A DNA stretch of 64,000 bases from Lysinibacillus sp. PLM2 (GCA_023168345.1 AP025689.1:1734001-1798000); one strand, 5' to 3'. Shown: positions 36,615-46,237, counted from the stretch's first letter. Numbers and translations: made by a program. Notes: generated by a model not told the origin, from the letters alone.

Positions 36615-39425
36615 ATGTCGAACAATGTATTAACTGCTGGTTCCCCTTGGTCAGCGTTTTCTGGTCCTAACTTAGGGTATGTAATGGAACAATACGACCT
36701 TTACCTACAATCACCCGAAGCTGTAGATCCAGAATTAGTAGCACTATTCCAACAATTTGGATCACCAATGATAGAAGGCGATTATACAGTAGCTGAAGGA
36801 GTTACTGGTGATGTACAGCCGGGCAACATGAAAAAAGTATTTGCTGCTGTTCAACTTGCAGATGCAATTCGTTCTTTTGGTCATTTGGCTGCAGATGTTT
36901 ATCCTTTAAAAGATCGTAAACTTGATACTTCAAAAATTGAACTAAGTACTTACGGATTAACTGAGGCTGACCTAACATTATTACCGGCTTCAATATTCTT
37001 TACTATTCCGCCTGCAAGCGTTTCCAATGGAAAGCAAGCGATTGATTTCTTACGTTCAATTTACACTGATAAAATTGGTTTCGAATATGGCCATGTTGAA
37101 AATAAAAATGAACGCGAATGGATTCAAGCAAAAATTGAATCTGGAGCATTAAAACAAAGCTTAACTATTGAAGAGAAAAAAGCGGTATTAGAAAGACTTA
37201 CTCGTGTTGAAGATTTTGAAAAATTTATTCACAAAACATTTGTAGGACAAAAACGTTTCTCTATAGAAGGTTTAGACGCATTAGTTGTTTTACTTGATGA
37301 ACTTGTGAAAAATGCTGACGAAGAAAAAATGCGATTCTTACAAATTGGCATGGCACACCGTGGACGTTTAAATGTATTAACTCATGTAGTGAATAAACCA
37401 TATGACATGATGTTTGCTGATTTTGCACATGTTCCAAACGACTATTTCTTCCCAGAAGATGGCTCTCTTGAAATTTCAAAAGGCTGGACTGGTGATGTGA
37501 AGTACCATATGGGTGCTACACATACTAAAAAGTCAGGATTAAAAGTGAAATTGGCATACAACCCATCGCATTTAGAAGTAGTTAGCCCGGTTATTACTGG
37601 TTCTACACGTGCAGCTCAAGAAGATACATCAAATCCAGGTATGCCAAAATTTGAACCTAAAAAGGCATTAGCCGTATTAGTTCATGGAGATGCTGCGTTT
37701 GCTGGTGAAGGAATCGTTCAAGAAACATTTAACTATGCGAATACGAATGGTTTCTCTACTGGTGGTTCTATCCATATTATTTCAAATAATATGATAGGAT
37801 TTACAACTGAACACTTTGACTCTCGTTCAACTCAGTACTCTTCTGATGTAGCAAAAGGATATGGTATTCCGATTATTCATGTAAATGCCGATGATCCTGA
37901 AGCCGTTATTCAAGTAGCGAGATTAGCTTTCGAATATCGTCAATTGTTTGGCAAAGACATTTTAATAGATTTAATTGGATATCGTCGTTTCGGTCATAAT
38001 GAAACGGATGATCCAACTGTAACAAATCCTTTAACATATTTAATCGTTTCCAAACATCCTACTGTTCGTGATCTTTATGGTAAACGATTAGTAGAAGAAG
38101 GTATTGTTTCAGAAGAAGAAGTATCTAAAATTGACAATGAAATCTATGCTCAAATGCAAAGTTCTTACGATCACGTTAAAAAAGTAGGTTCAGAAAAAGG
38201 TCACTTTGAGATTGAGATGCCAGAAGCTGTTAAAAATAATTATCCTGAAGTAGAAACTGGAGTTTCTAAAGAAGAATTAATTCAAATCAACAATGATTTA
38301 TTAAATTGGCCAGAAGGTTTTGAACCTCAAAGCAAGCTTGCGAGAATTTTAAATAAACGTGTTGAAGCTATTGAAACTGGTAAAATGGATTGGGGTCACG
38401 CAGAAACTTTAGCATTTGCTGCTATTTTAAAAGATGGCAATCCAATCAGAATTAGCGGTCAAGATGCACAACGTGGTACATTCTCACAAAGACATTTAGT
38501 TCTACATGATAAAAATAATGGAGCAGAACATACACCATTACATCATGTAAAAGGAGCAAAGGCTTCATTTGCTGTTTATAATTCACCATTAACTGAAACA
38601 GCGATTGTAGGGTTTGAGTATGGTTATAATTTAGAAAATGATAACGCACTTACTATTTGGGAAGGTCAATTTGGTGACTTTGCTAATATGGCTCAAGTGA
38701 TGTTTGATAATTTCATCTCATCGGCACGTTCTAAATGGGGGCAAAAGTCTGGATTAGTATTATTACTACCAAATGGTATGGAAGGTCAAGGTCCTGAACA
38801 CTCATCTGCTCGTGTTGAAAGGTATTTACAATTATCTGCTGAAAATAACTGGATAGTTGCAAACTGTTCAAACGCTGCAAACTACTTCCATTTATTACGC
38901 AGACAAGCGAAAATGTTAGGTACTGAAGCAATTCGACCTTTAGTAGTTGTTACTCCTAAATCATTGTTACGCCATCCTTTAGCAGCTGCAACTATTGAAG
39001 ATTTATCAGAAGGTAAATTCCAAGAAGTTATTGAACAACCTGGTTTAGGTAAAAACGTGAAAAAGGTAGAACGTATTTTACTTGGTTCTGGTAAAGTGAC
39101 AATTGATTTAGCCGAACATGTTAAAGATGGAAAAGGATTTGAAGATACACACATTTTACGTGTGGAGGAAGTATATCCATTCCCATCTAAAAAATTATCG
39201 GAAATCATTGCAAGATACCCAAATGTAAAAGAAATTAGATGGGTACAAGAAGAACCTAAAAATCAAGGTCCTTGGAAATATGTATTAGAATACTTATTAG
39301 AAATTGCAGATGGTAAGAAAATCAAATATGTAGGACGTCCAGAAATGTCTTCAACATCTGAAGGTGATATGGATTCTCATAAAATTGCTCAAGCTAAAGT
39401 TATTGAAGATGCTTTTGCAGAATAA
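36615..39425 (+). CDS. odhA: 2-oxoglutarate dehydrogenase E1 component
   Basis: Thiamine-diphosphate-dependent decarboxylase of the TCA-cycle 2-oxoglutarate dehydrogenase complex. 936 residues from ATG 36615 (SD TTGGAGG); a 13-codon upstream extension lacks an SD. Seen: the N-terminal E2-binding stretch, IGMAHRGRLNVLTHV, the ThDP-binding HGDAAFAGEGIVQE with NNMIGFTT, and the C-terminal transketolase-like part with GQDAQRGTFSQRH and MEGQGPEHSSARVER. odhB follows. Confidence 0.97.
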   Translation: MSNNVLTAGSPWSAFSGPNLGYVMEQYDLYLQSPEAVDPELVALFQQFGSPMIEGDYTVAEGVTGDVQPGNMKKVFAAVQLADAIRSFGHLAADVYPLKDRKLDTSKIELSTYGLTEADLTLLPASIFFTIPPASVSNGKQAIDFLRSIYTDKIGFEYGHVENKNEREWIQAKIESGALKQSLTIEEKKAVLERLTRVEDFEKFIHKTFVGQKRFSIEGLDALVVLLDELVKNADEEKMRFLQIGMAHRGRLNVLTHVVNKPYDMMFADFAHVPNDYFFPEDGSLEISKGWTGDVKYHMGATHTKKSGLKVKLAYNPSHLEVVSPVITGSTRAAQEDTSNPGMPKFEPKKALAVLVHGDAAFAGEGIVQETFNYANTNGFSTGGSIHIISNNMIGFTTEHFDSRSTQYSSDVAKGYGIPIIHVNADDPEAVIQVARLAFEYRQLFGKDILIDLIGYRRFGHNETDDPTVTNPLTYLIVSKHPTVRDLYGKRLVEEGIVSEEEVSKIDNEIYAQMQSSYDHVKKVGSEKGHFEIEMPEAVKNNYPEVETGVSKEELIQINNDLLNWPEGFEPQSKLARILNKRVEAIETGKMDWGHAETLAFAAILKDGNPIRISGQDAQRGTFSQRHLVLHDKNNGAEHTPLHHVKGAKASFAVYNSPLTETAIVGFEYGYNLENDNALTIWEGQFGDFANMAQVMFDNFISSARSKWGQKSGLVLLLPNGMEGQGPEHSSARVERYLQLSAENNWIVANCSNAANYFHLLRRQAKMLGTEAIRPLVVVTPKSLLRHPLAAATIEDLSEGKFQEVIEQPGLGKNVKKVERILLGSGKVTIDLAEHVKDGKGFEDTHILRVEEVYPFPSKKLSEIIARYPNVKEIRWVQEEPKNQGPWKYVLEYLLEIADGKKIKYVGRPEMSSTSEGDMDSHKIAQAKVIEDAFAE

Positions 39426-39442
39426 TTAAAAAGTAAGTTAAT

Positions 39443-39507
39443 CATAGCTACTTACTATACTTCAAAGTAAGTAGCTATGCCATGTATGTTTAGATTGTAC
39501 ATACATG
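39443..39507 (+). promoter_or_regulatory. Paired hairpins between odhA and odhB
   Basis: Two perfect stems lie in the 104-base gap: CATAGCTACTTACT / AGTAAGTAGCTATG (14 bp) and CATGTATGT / ACATACATG (9 bp). Neither has a T-run, so they are more likely mRNA stability or processing structures than terminators. Confidence 0.55.
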
Positions 39508-39529
39508 ATATATAAAGGAGGATATGGTT

Positions 39530-40795
39530 GTGGCTGAAATTAAAGTCCCTGAATTAGCAGAATCGATTACAGAAGGAACAATTGCCCAATGGGTTAAAAA
39601 AGTAGGAGATCGCGTAGAAAAAGGCGAATTCATCGTTGAATTAGAAACGGATAAAGTAAATGCTGAAATTATTTCAGAAGAGGCTGGAGTATTGACTCAA
39701 GTTCTTGCTGAAGAAGGCGATACAGTTCTTGTAGGCCAAGTAATTGCTATTGTTGAAGCAGGAGAAGGCGCAGCGCCAGCACCTGCTGCTCAAGAAGCTC
39801 CAAAAGCTGAAGCGGCTCCTGCACCAACTCAAGCTGCAGCACCAGCGCCGGCACCTGTTGCAACTCCAGTTGTAGAAGAAACTTCAAATGAACGCGTTGT
39901 TGCTTCACCAGCAGCACGTAAATTAGCACGCGAAAAAGGTATTGATTTAGCATCAATCTCACCGGTTGATCCACAAGGTCGCGTACGTGTACAAGATGTA
40001 GCAGCTCATGGTACAGCTCCTGTAGCAGCACCAACAGCAGCTCCAGTAGTACCTACAACAGGTGGACCAGTAGTATTTACACCAGCGGCAAACTCTGACC
40101 GTGTAACAATTGAAAAAATGAGTCGTCGTCGTCAAACTATTGCTAAACGTTTATTAGAAGTTAAACAATCAACTGCAATGTTAACAACATTCAACGAAAT
40201 AGACATGACAAACATTATGGCTTTACGTAAACGTAAACAAGAAGAGTTCGTAAAAGCAAACGATATCAAACTTGGTTTCATGTCATTCTTCACAAAAGCG
40301 GTTGTTGCAGCACTTAAAAAATATCCATACGTTAACGCACAAATCGTTGGAGATGAAATTCACCTAAACAACTTCTTCGACATCGGTATCGCTGTTTCAA
40401 CTGAAGAAGGTTTAGTTGTACCAGTAGTTCGAGATGCAAATGCTAAAAACTTCGCAGAAATCGAAAAAGATATTGCTGAATTAGCGAAAAAAGCTCGCGA
40501 TAAAAAATTGGGATTAAACGACATGGCTGGTGGTTCATTCACAATTACAAACGGTGGTGTATTCGGTTCATTAATGTCAACACCAATTATGAACGGTACA
40601 CAAGCTGGTATCCTAGGTATGCATTCAATTGTAAACCGTCCAGTTGCTGTAAATGGTGAAGTGCAAATCCGCCCAATGATGTATGTGGCATTATCTTATG
40701 ATCACCGAATTATCGATGGTAAAGATTCTGTTGGATTCTTAAAAACAGTAAAAGAATTAATTGAAAACCCTGAAGACTTACTATTAAATTCTTAA
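39530..40795 (+). CDS. odhB: 2-oxoglutarate dehydrogenase E2 component (dihydrolipoyl succinyltransferase)
   Basis: 421 residues from GTG 39530, which has AAAGGAGG 8 nt upstream; an in-frame ATG at 39524 is too close to the SD. Domains: lipoyl (1-76, lipoylated Lys42 in [10 protein letters not shown]), a mobile Ala/Pro linker (about 82-115), the peripheral subunit-binding domain (about 120-155, [15 protein letters not shown]), and a catalytic core (about 190-421) ending with the active-site His in SYDHRIIDG. It is co-transcribed with odhA, and a terminator follows. Confidence 0.96.
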   Translation: MAEIKVPELAESITEGTIAQWVKKVGDRVEKGEFIVELETDKVNAEIISEEAGVLTQVLAEEGDTVLVGQVIAIVEAGEGAAPAPAAQEAPKAEAAPAPTQAAAPAPAPVATPVVEETSNERVVASPAARKLAREKGIDLASISPVDPQGRVRVQDVAAHGTAPVAAPTAAPVVPTTGGPVVFTPAANSDRVTIEKMSRRRQTIAKRLLEVKQSTAMLTTFNEIDMTNIMALRKRKQEEFVKANDIKLGFMSFFTKAVVAALKKYPYVNAQIVGDEIHLNNFFDIGIAVSTEEGLVVPVVRDANAKNFAEIEKDIAELAKKARDKKLGLNDMAGGSFTITNGGVFGSLMSTPIMNGTQAGILGMHSIVNRPVAVNGEVQIRPMMYVALSYDHRIIDGKDSVGFLKTVKELIENPEDLLLNS

Positions 40796-40803
40796 TTTAA
40801 ATA

Positions 40804-40838
40804 AAAAGTCTAGTGAGTTTTGCTCGCTAGACTTTTTT
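40804..40838 (+). terminator. Intrinsic terminator of odhAB
   Basis: AAGTCTAGTGAG pairs with CTCGCTAGACTT (one G-T pair) around a 5-nt loop, followed by six T. Confidence 0.9.
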
Positions 40839-41019
40839 AATGAAATTTGATTGTAGAAATAGCTTGAAACTATAGTTAGTATATACTAGGAACATTTCAA
40901 TAGAAACAATTTTCTGACAAATCAGATAATAATATGATATTTTTTCGTTGACATATACTATATATATATCGTAAACTATTGAATGTAATTTAATATAAAC
41001 CTCACTTGTAAGATTCTTG

Positions 41020-41201
41020 TGAGGTAGAGGTGCAATATTTATTAGTTTTTCATGGAGTTTGAGCGAACAATGAAGTGAAAAAGAAGGAAATATTGCCGAA
41101 GTGTGAAGTTTCTGCTCAGGGCTTTATGCTGGGTCTGCAGTGAATAATTGCAGGACTGTCTCAAGTTGTTTTCCCAAACGACTTGAGTTGTGCTATCTCA
41201 A
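41020..41201 (+). promoter_or_regulatory. Lysine riboswitch (L-box)
   Basis: The leader shows the L-box consensus in order: TGAGGTAGAGGTGCAA, GGAAATATTGCCGAAG, CTGGGTCTGCAGTGAATAAT, GCAGGACTGTC, and closing TGCTATCTCA that pairs with the 5' TGAGGTAG. A further CTCAC upstream (41001) could pair with the P1 strand. A terminator follows about 40 nt later, then the ABC transporter operon. Lysine binding should cause termination. Confidence 0.93.
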
Positions 41202-41239
41202 TCGGGAAAGTATTTGAGGATTTGGGTATTTAAAATTAT

Positions 41240-41273
41240 GCGACCTAGATTCAACTAAGGTCGCTTTTTTTTT
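41240..41273 (+). terminator. Lysine-riboswitch terminator
   Basis: GCGACCT pairs with AGGTCGC, followed by nine T, 41 bases before the first gene of the transporter operon. Confidence 0.9.
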
Positions 41274-41314
41274 CTGATAATTACCCATACTAAAGACAAC
41301 AAGGAGAGATTAAC

Positions 41315-42157
41315 ATGAAGAAAAAACTAACATTAATGCTATCAACATTATTTGCTATTTTCATTCTAGCGGCTTGTGGCGGGGCAAATGAATCAACAGA
41401 TTCAACTAGTGATACAGAACAAAAAGACGTTTTTAAAGTAGGTCTTGAAGCAGCTTATCCTCCATTTAACTGGACACAAAAAGACGATTCTAATGGAGCG
41501 GTAAAAATTGAAGGATCTAATGAATATGCTGGAGGCTACGATGTTGAAATTGCCAAACGAGTTGCCGATGCATTAGGTAAAGAATTAGTAATTGTTAAAA
41601 CAGACTGGGAAGGATTATTACCTGCATTGGATACAAAGGTAATCGATGCAATTATCGCTGGTATGAGTCCAACTGATAAACGTAAAGAAGCAATTGACTT
41701 TTCGGATAATTACTATAAAAGTGAATTTGTAATCGTAACAAAAGCAGATAGCAAATATGCGAACGCTAAGTCTTTAGAAGACTTTGCGGGTGCAAAAATC
41801 ACATCACAATTAGGTACAACAAATTATGATGTAATTGATCAAATCCCGAATGTAGAAAAACAAACTGCAATGAACAATTTTACAGAAATGCGAGTAGCAT
41901 TAGATACTGGTGTAATTGATGCATATGTTGCAGAGAAACCAGAAGCAATTTCGTCTACATCTGCTAACACAAATTTCGTTATGGTTGAGCTAGGAGAGTC
42001 ATTTGAAGTAAATGAAGCAGATATTTCAGTAGCCGTTGGACTTCGTAAAGGTGACGAAAACCTAGAAAAAATCAATGAAGCAATCGCAGCAATTTCTGAA
42101 GAAGAACGTCAAGAATTAATGAAAGCAGCTATTGAAAATCAACCAGCTGCACAATAA
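41315..42157 (+). CDS. Lysine ABC transporter substrate-binding lipoprotein (predicted)
   Basis: 280 residues, family 3 solute-binding protein (polar amino acids). The signal peptide ends in the lipobox ILAAC with Cys21. The mature protein begins with an acidic Ser/Thr linker, then VGLEAAYPPFNW, GGYDVEIAKRVADALG and the ligand-contact stretch IIAGMSPTDKRKEAIDFS. Lysine specificity is inferred from the L-box riboswitch in its leader, because the fold alone would fit arginine, histidine or glutamine. ATG follows CAAGGAGAG. It is first of three genes. Confidence 0.88.
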   Translation: MKKKLTLMLSTLFAIFILAACGGANESTDSTSDTEQKDVFKVGLEAAYPPFNWTQKDDSNGAVKIEGSNEYAGGYDVEIAKRVADALGKELVIVKTDWEGLLPALDTKVIDAIIAGMSPTDKRKEAIDFSDNYYKSEFVIVTKADSKYANAKSLEDFAGAKITSQLGTTNYDVIDQIPNVEKQTAMNNFTEMRVALDTGVIDAYVAEKPEAISSTSANTNFVMVELGESFEVNEADISVAVGLRKGDENLEKINEAIAAISEEERQELMKAAIENQPAAQ

Positions 42158-42173
42158 ATTTGGAAACTATAGT

Positions 42174-42200
42174 GACACTGATTGTATTACAATCAGTGTC
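42174..42200 (+). promoter_or_regulatory. Intercistronic hairpin after the binding-protein gene
   Basis: A perfect 12-bp stem, GACACTGATTGT / ACAATCAGTGTC, with a 3-nt loop and no T-run. In ABC operons such hairpins protect the upstream mRNA and raise binding-protein yield over the permease. Confidence 0.6.
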
Positions 42201-42238
42201 CAACTTTAAAGCAACGTCCTGTTGTTAGGAGGATTTTT

Positions 42239-42964
42239 ATGAGTTTAGAGGTAATACTCTCAATACTAAAGGAAAATTGGCCAAGTTATTTACATGGAGC
42301 ATATATAACTTTACTAATAGCAATTTTTAGTACAATTATTGGTGCACTTATCGGATTATTTATAGGGATTATGCATACCATCCCGTTACGAAAAAAATCT
42401 TTTAAATCGTTTATTCTCAAGATATTTAATTTCATATTATCTGTGTATGTTGAAATTTTCCGTGGCACACCAATGATTGTACAAGCTGTAGTAGTTTTCT
42501 ATGGAGTTGCAGCCTATGGTTTTGTAATGGATCGATTTGTAGCTGCAGTTCTAGTTGTTGCTTTAAATACAGGTGCTTATATGGCTGAATATGTTCGCGG
42601 TGGTATTGTATCAATTGACAAAGGACAATATGAAGCAGCAGAAGCAATTGGGATGAGTCATTTCCAAACAATGGTTAACGTAATTTTACCTCAAGTCGTT
42701 CGTAACATTTTACCAGCAACTGGTAACCAACTGATTATGAATATTAAAGATTCAGCTGTATTAAGTGTTATTAGTGTGACAGAATTATTCTTTGCAACGC
42801 AATCTATCATAAGTGTTAATTACAAATATGCTGAATCTTATTTAATCGCATGTGTTATGTACTTAATTATGACATTTGCTGCATCGCGTTTATTATTACT
42901 AGTAGAGAAGAAGTTAGATGGCCCAAAAGATTATAATTTCCAGCAAGAAAAAGAAGTCGCGTAA
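42239..42964 (+). CDS. Lysine ABC transporter permease (predicted)
   Basis: 241 residues from ATG 42239 (SD TTAGGAGG); the 19-codon upstream extension is not supported. HisM/GlnP-type permease with five membrane helices. The EAA loop, EAAEAIGMSHFQTMVNVILPQ, contacts the ATPase, and the N-terminal YVEIFRGTPMIVQ block is typical of polar amino acid permeases. A single permease gene implies a homodimer. Confidence 0.9.
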   Translation: MSLEVILSILKENWPSYLHGAYITLLIAIFSTIIGALIGLFIGIMHTIPLRKKSFKSFILKIFNFILSVYVEIFRGTPMIVQAVVVFYGVAAYGFVMDRFVAAVLVVALNTGAYMAEYVRGGIVSIDKGQYEAAEAIGMSHFQTMVNVILPQVVRNILPATGNQLIMNIKDSAVLSVISVTELFFATQSIISVNYKYAESYLIACVMYLIMTFAASRLLLLVEKKLDGPKDYNFQQEKEVA

Positions 42965-42976
42965 GGAGTGAAAATG

Positions 42977-43711
42977 ATGGAAAAAATTATTGAAATACAA
43001 CATTTAAAAAAATCATTTGGAAATCATGAAGTTCTACGCGATGTGAATTTTTCGGTATCAAAGGGAGAGGTAGTTTGCTTAATCGGTTCTTCCGGTTCAG
43101 GTAAATCTACACTATTACGTTGTATTAATTTACTAGAAAGTCCTTCAGGTGGAGAAATTATATATAAGGGACAAAATATTTTAAATGAAAATCACGATGT
43201 TAAACAATATCGTACTCATTTAGGCATGGTGTTCCAACAATTTAACTTATTTAATAACCATAACGTATTAAAAAACTGTGTTGTAGGTCAGCAAAAGGTT
43301 TTAAAACGTTCAAAAGAAGAAGCGGAACGTAATGCATTAAAGTATTTGGAAATTGTCGGTATGGATAAATACATAAATGCGAAACCGAGCCAATTGTCTG
43401 GTGGACAAAAACAACGTGTTGCAATCGCTCGTGCCCTTGCAATGGATCCAGACGTTATGTTATTTGATGAACCGACGTCTGCTTTAGACCCAGAGATGGT
43501 TGGAGAAGTTTTAAAAGTTATGCGAATGCTTGCAGACCAAGGAAATACGATGATTATCGTAACTCATGAAATGGAGTTTGCAAAAGAAGTATCTGACCGA
43601 ATAGTGTTTATGGATAAAGGTGTAATTGTAGAAGAAGGATCACCGGATCAAGTATTAGTAAATCCAAAACACGAAAGAACGAAAGAATTCCTAAAACGTA
43701 CATTAAAATAA
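42977..43711 (+). CDS. Lysine ABC transporter ATP-binding protein (predicted)
   Basis: 244 residues, GlnQ/HisP-type ATPase. Walker [11 protein letters not shown]-loop MVFQQFNLF, signature LSGGQKQR, Walker [14 protein letters not shown] and H-loop VTHEM are all intact. I choose the second of two adjacent ATGs (42974 or 42977), with AAGGAG 8 nt upstream. The frame also opens at GTG 42968, within the SD. Last gene of the lysine-switched operon. Confidence 0.92.
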   Translation: MEKIIEIQHLKKSFGNHEVLRDVNFSVSKGEVVCLIGSSGSGKSTLLRCINLLESPSGGEIIYKGQNILNENHDVKQYRTHLGMVFQQFNLFNNHNVLKNCVVGQQKVLKRSKEEAERNALKYLEIVGMDKYINAKPSQLSGGQKQRVAIARALAMDPDVMLFDEPTSALDPEMVGEVLKVMRMLADQGNTMIIVTHEMEFAKEVSDRIVFMDKGVIVEEGSPDQVLVNPKHERTKEFLKRTLK

Positions 43712-43715
43712 ATCT

Positions 43716-43753
43716 AAGACAAATTCCATGTTAAGTGGGGTTTGTCTTTTTTT
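43716..43753 (+). terminator. Intrinsic terminator of the lysine transporter operon
   Basis: AAGACAAATTCCA pairs with TGGGGTTTGTCTT (two G-T pairs) and runs into seven T. Confidence 0.88.
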
Positions 43754-43761
43754 ATGTAGAA

Positions 43762-43787
43762 TTACACTTTTCATGATTTCATTCGTC
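43762..43787 (+). promoter_or_regulatory. Possible ECF autoregulatory promoter
   Basis: TTACAC (43762-43767) and CGTC (43784-43787) are 16 bases apart, just upstream of an ECF sigma gene. The -10 matches SigM/SigX-type CGTC; the -35 is a poor match to TGAAAC. Autoregulation is usual for such genes, but the match is weak. Confidence 0.35.
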
Positions 43788-43811
43788 TATAGTTATAGAA
43801 GGAGGGGGATA

Positions 43812-44333
43812 ATGGATAATTTATATAAAAAATACAATCGAACTATATTCAAGTACATATTTTACTTAGTACAAAATGAACCACTTGCAGAAGATTTTAT
43901 GCAAGAGACGTTTTTAAAAGCGTTTAAAAGTCGTCATTCATTCCGTAAAGAATCAAACGATGAAACGTATTTGAGGAAAATCGCCCGTAATATTGTCTAT
44001 GATTATTTTCGACGCAAAAAACTTATCGCTTTGTTACCTTATAGTCGACATCATGAACAATCACAGCCGGATACTGTCATGAATTATATTATACAAAACG
44101 AAGATAGGAAAGAACTTTTTGAAGCACTTAGTAAATTAAAGATAACTTATAGAGAAGTTCTTATCTTAAGAAAAATCGAGCAGTTTTCTCTAGAAGAAAC
44201 CGCAGAAATATTAGGGTGGAAAATTGAAAAGGTTAAAAATACACAAAGAGCGGCATTAAAGGCATTAAAACAAGTATGGAAGGGGGTTGATGTTGTTGGA
44301 ACAGAACAAATCGATATGGGAAGAATTAAATGA
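43812..44333 (+). CDS. ECF-type RNA polymerase sigma factor
   Basis: 173 residues from ATG 43812 behind AAGGAGGGGG; the longer frame from 43728 has no SD. Region 2 (about 5-65) includes the -10-recognition stretch LAEDFMQETFLKAFKSR. Region 4 (about 105-160) has the HTH YREVLILRKIEQFSLEETAE followed by LGWKIEKVKNTQRAALKALK. No region 3 is present. The 3' end overlaps the next gene, a membrane protein that fits an anti-sigma factor, by 44 bases. Confidence 0.92.
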   Translation: MDNLYKKYNRTIFKYIFYLVQNEPLAEDFMQETFLKAFKSRHSFRKESNDETYLRKIARNIVYDYFRRKKLIALLPYSRHHEQSQPDTVMNYIIQNEDRKELFEALSKLKITYREVLILRKIEQFSLEETAEILGWKIEKVKNTQRAALKALKQVWKGVDVVGTEQIDMGRIK

Positions 44334-45234
44334 GCTTCCGAGGGATGAGCAAAAAGAGTATGCTAGTTGGACTGTAATCGAAAAGAAAATGAGAAAAACG
44401 AATTATTTAAAAGGATTACTTACTGGCACTATCACAGTAGCGATTTTATCACTTCTAATGATACTTATTGGAACCAACAAACAATCCGTCATTCCACAGC
44501 AAGCAGTAGACAATCCATCTCTACAATCTATCTATTTTGTAAATAACACATATTTTGACGATGATTTTAAAGTTATCCCTTCATCATTTTATAGTTTTGT
44601 TCATCAAATCAGTGATCCCAGACTTTTAAATAGCTTCGAAAGCTATTTAACTCTTATGGTACAAACAGACGAAATCCCTGAGATTTACGACTTAAATAAA
44701 GATTATGTGACCGATATTTCATTTGTGTATAGCGATGGTTCAGAAAAAAAATACAAAATGCTAGAACCAACTTTGTTTTATGATTTGGAATCGAAACGGT
44801 GGTATTCAATTGATAAGATACGTCTTAATAGTATAGATATGGATATACATGAATTATGGAGTTCTTTGAGATTCACAGGAGGATGGTGGATTTCCGCTTT
44901 AATTCTAGTTAACTCCTTGATATTACTTATTAGTGATAAAGTTATTAAACATAAATATGGCATCAAAAGAAGGATCAAATATGTTGAAAATAATTTTATC
45001 GCAAGATTATGTTTTTATGGATTATTGATACTATTGTTACTATTTTCTTTTTCTATGGTACGTTTTAATATAATAATTCACATTTTTTGGTTTTTAATGA
45101 TATTGTTTATAATTGGAAGTTTAATTATTTTACTTGAGATAAAGTTTGGAAGTGGAAAAGCAAGCCTATATTCCTTGATTATTTCAAGTATTATGTTTGT
45201 TGTTGTATTTACTACCTTAATATACTCAATTTAA
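44290..45234 (+). CDS. Probable membrane anti-sigma factor for the upstream ECF sigma
   Basis: 314 residues. A cytoplasmic N-terminus of about 35 residues (ELPRDEQKEYASWTVIEKKM) could bind sigma; TM1 spans about 38-60. An extracellular domain of about 130 residues is rich in Asp and Tyr. Three or four further membrane helices follow (about 200-218, 240-262, 264-287 and 292-313), more than the single TM of most anti-sigma factors. No family recognised with certainty. ATG 44290 is one of three adjacent candidate starts (TTG 44293 and 44296 fit the GGGGG SD spacing better). The role is inferred from the overlap with the sigma gene. Confidence 0.65.
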   Translation: MLLEQNKSIWEELNELPRDEQKEYASWTVIEKKMRKTNYLKGLLTGTITVAILSLLMILIGTNKQSVIPQQAVDNPSLQSIYFVNNTYFDDDFKVIPSSFYSFVHQISDPRLLNSFESYLTLMVQTDEIPEIYDLNKDYVTDISFVYSDGSEKKYKMLEPTLFYDLESKRWYSIDKIRLNSIDMDIHELWSSLRFTGGWWISALILVNSLILLISDKVIKHKYGIKRRIKYVENNFIARLCFYGLLILLLLFSFSMVRFNIIIHIFWFLMILFIIGSLIILLEIKFGSGKASLYSLIISSIMFVVVFTTLIYSI

Positions 45235-45271
45235 CAAAGACAAAGTCATTTTTTGAAAGATTTTTGTCCCA

Positions 45272-45367
45272 TTAGCTTCTTGAATTCCATTCGGAAATAA
45301 TAATAAAAACAATGGCAAAGAGTATTGCAATTACAAAAAACCAACCTGGTACACCACCAAAAGCCAT
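45272..45367 (-). CDS. Tiny single-helix membrane peptide (YjcZ-like)
   Basis: 31 residues: MAFGGVPGWFF, then a hydrophobic helix, ending SEWNSRS. It is preceded by AGAGGTGATT at proper distance from ATG 45367. The Gly-rich start plus one TM helix resembles the tiny YjcZ-type sporulation peptides of Bacillales, but the resemblance is compositional only. Confidence 0.5.
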   Translation of the reverse strand: MAFGGVPGWFFVIAILFAIVFIIISEWNSRS

Positions 45368-45485
45368 ACAATCACCTCTAACATTATCGTAACATTTATT
45401 AATAGACTCTTCAACGAGATAGCAAGAGATAGTATGTATTTCGCAAGTAAAAATTGAGCCATTTATTAATTAAAAACTGAGCCAC

Positions 45486-46237
45486 TTAAACCGAACTATT
45501 CTCTAGCCATTCTTTTGTATCTAATATTCGATAAGATGGTCCAACCATGTCTATCATATAAGCTCGATGTGTTAATCGATCTGTTAGAGCTGCTGTTAAA
45601 ACTGGATCATGAAATATTTCTTCCCACCGATCAAATGATAAATTACTTGTAACGATGGTGGATGCTCGTCCCGCCCTAAGGGAAAGATGAGTAAATAATA
45701 ACTCGGCTCCTTCTTTATCAAAGGAGATATAACCTAATTCATCAATGATTACTAAATCATATTTTTCAAACTTCAGTTCAAATGAGCGTAACGTTCTTTC
45801 AGAACGGCTCTCTTTTAACTGGTTTACTAGAGATGATACCGTTGTAAAAAATACTTTATATCCTGCCAAACAAGCTTCAATTCCTAAACCTATTGCTATA
45901 TGGGTTTTACCTGTTCCAGGTGAGCCAATTAATAAGACGTTTTGTTTTTCTTGAATAAAGTCCAATTTCTTTAAATGCGGGAGGCGAGAGGCCGCATTTT
46001 GCGGTAATCTCTCAAACTCTAATTCAGTTAATAATTTCTTTTCAGGAAATTTGCGGATCGAATGCGATTCGCTTTTGCTCGCACTTCTCGATCTTCCATT
46101 TCTTGCACTAGTGCATGGTATAAGAAATCTTCTGCTGTCTGATATTGTTTCCACATATCATCATCCTGTATAAATCCCCGAATGCTTGGTAATCGAAGTT
46201 CTTTACACATCTCAATCATTTCTTGTAGCTTATCCAT
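45486..46237 (-). pseudogene. istB: IstB transposition helper ATPase of IS21, frameshifted
   Basis: AAA+ helper that directs IstA to target DNA. The N-terminal part (46237 down to about 46050) reads MDKLQEMIEMCKELRLPS and on to RIRSANF, then leaves frame and stops at 46028. The remainder continues in the next frame from about 46050 (FPEKKLLTELEFERLPQ) to 45486, with Walker A GSPGTGKTH and Walker B LVIIDELGYI. One missing base in the AAATTTCCTG stretch explains it. The full product would be about 250 residues, the usual size. It could be a programmed frameshift at the A/T run, but a simple inactivating deletion is more likely. Its start overlaps the istA stop. Confidence 0.85.

Noticed and set aside
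39747-40034. 95-codon Leu-rich minus-strand ORF in odhB
   Set aside because: Antisense of the Ala/Pro-rich linker of odhB; the repeat-like look comes from the linker codons.
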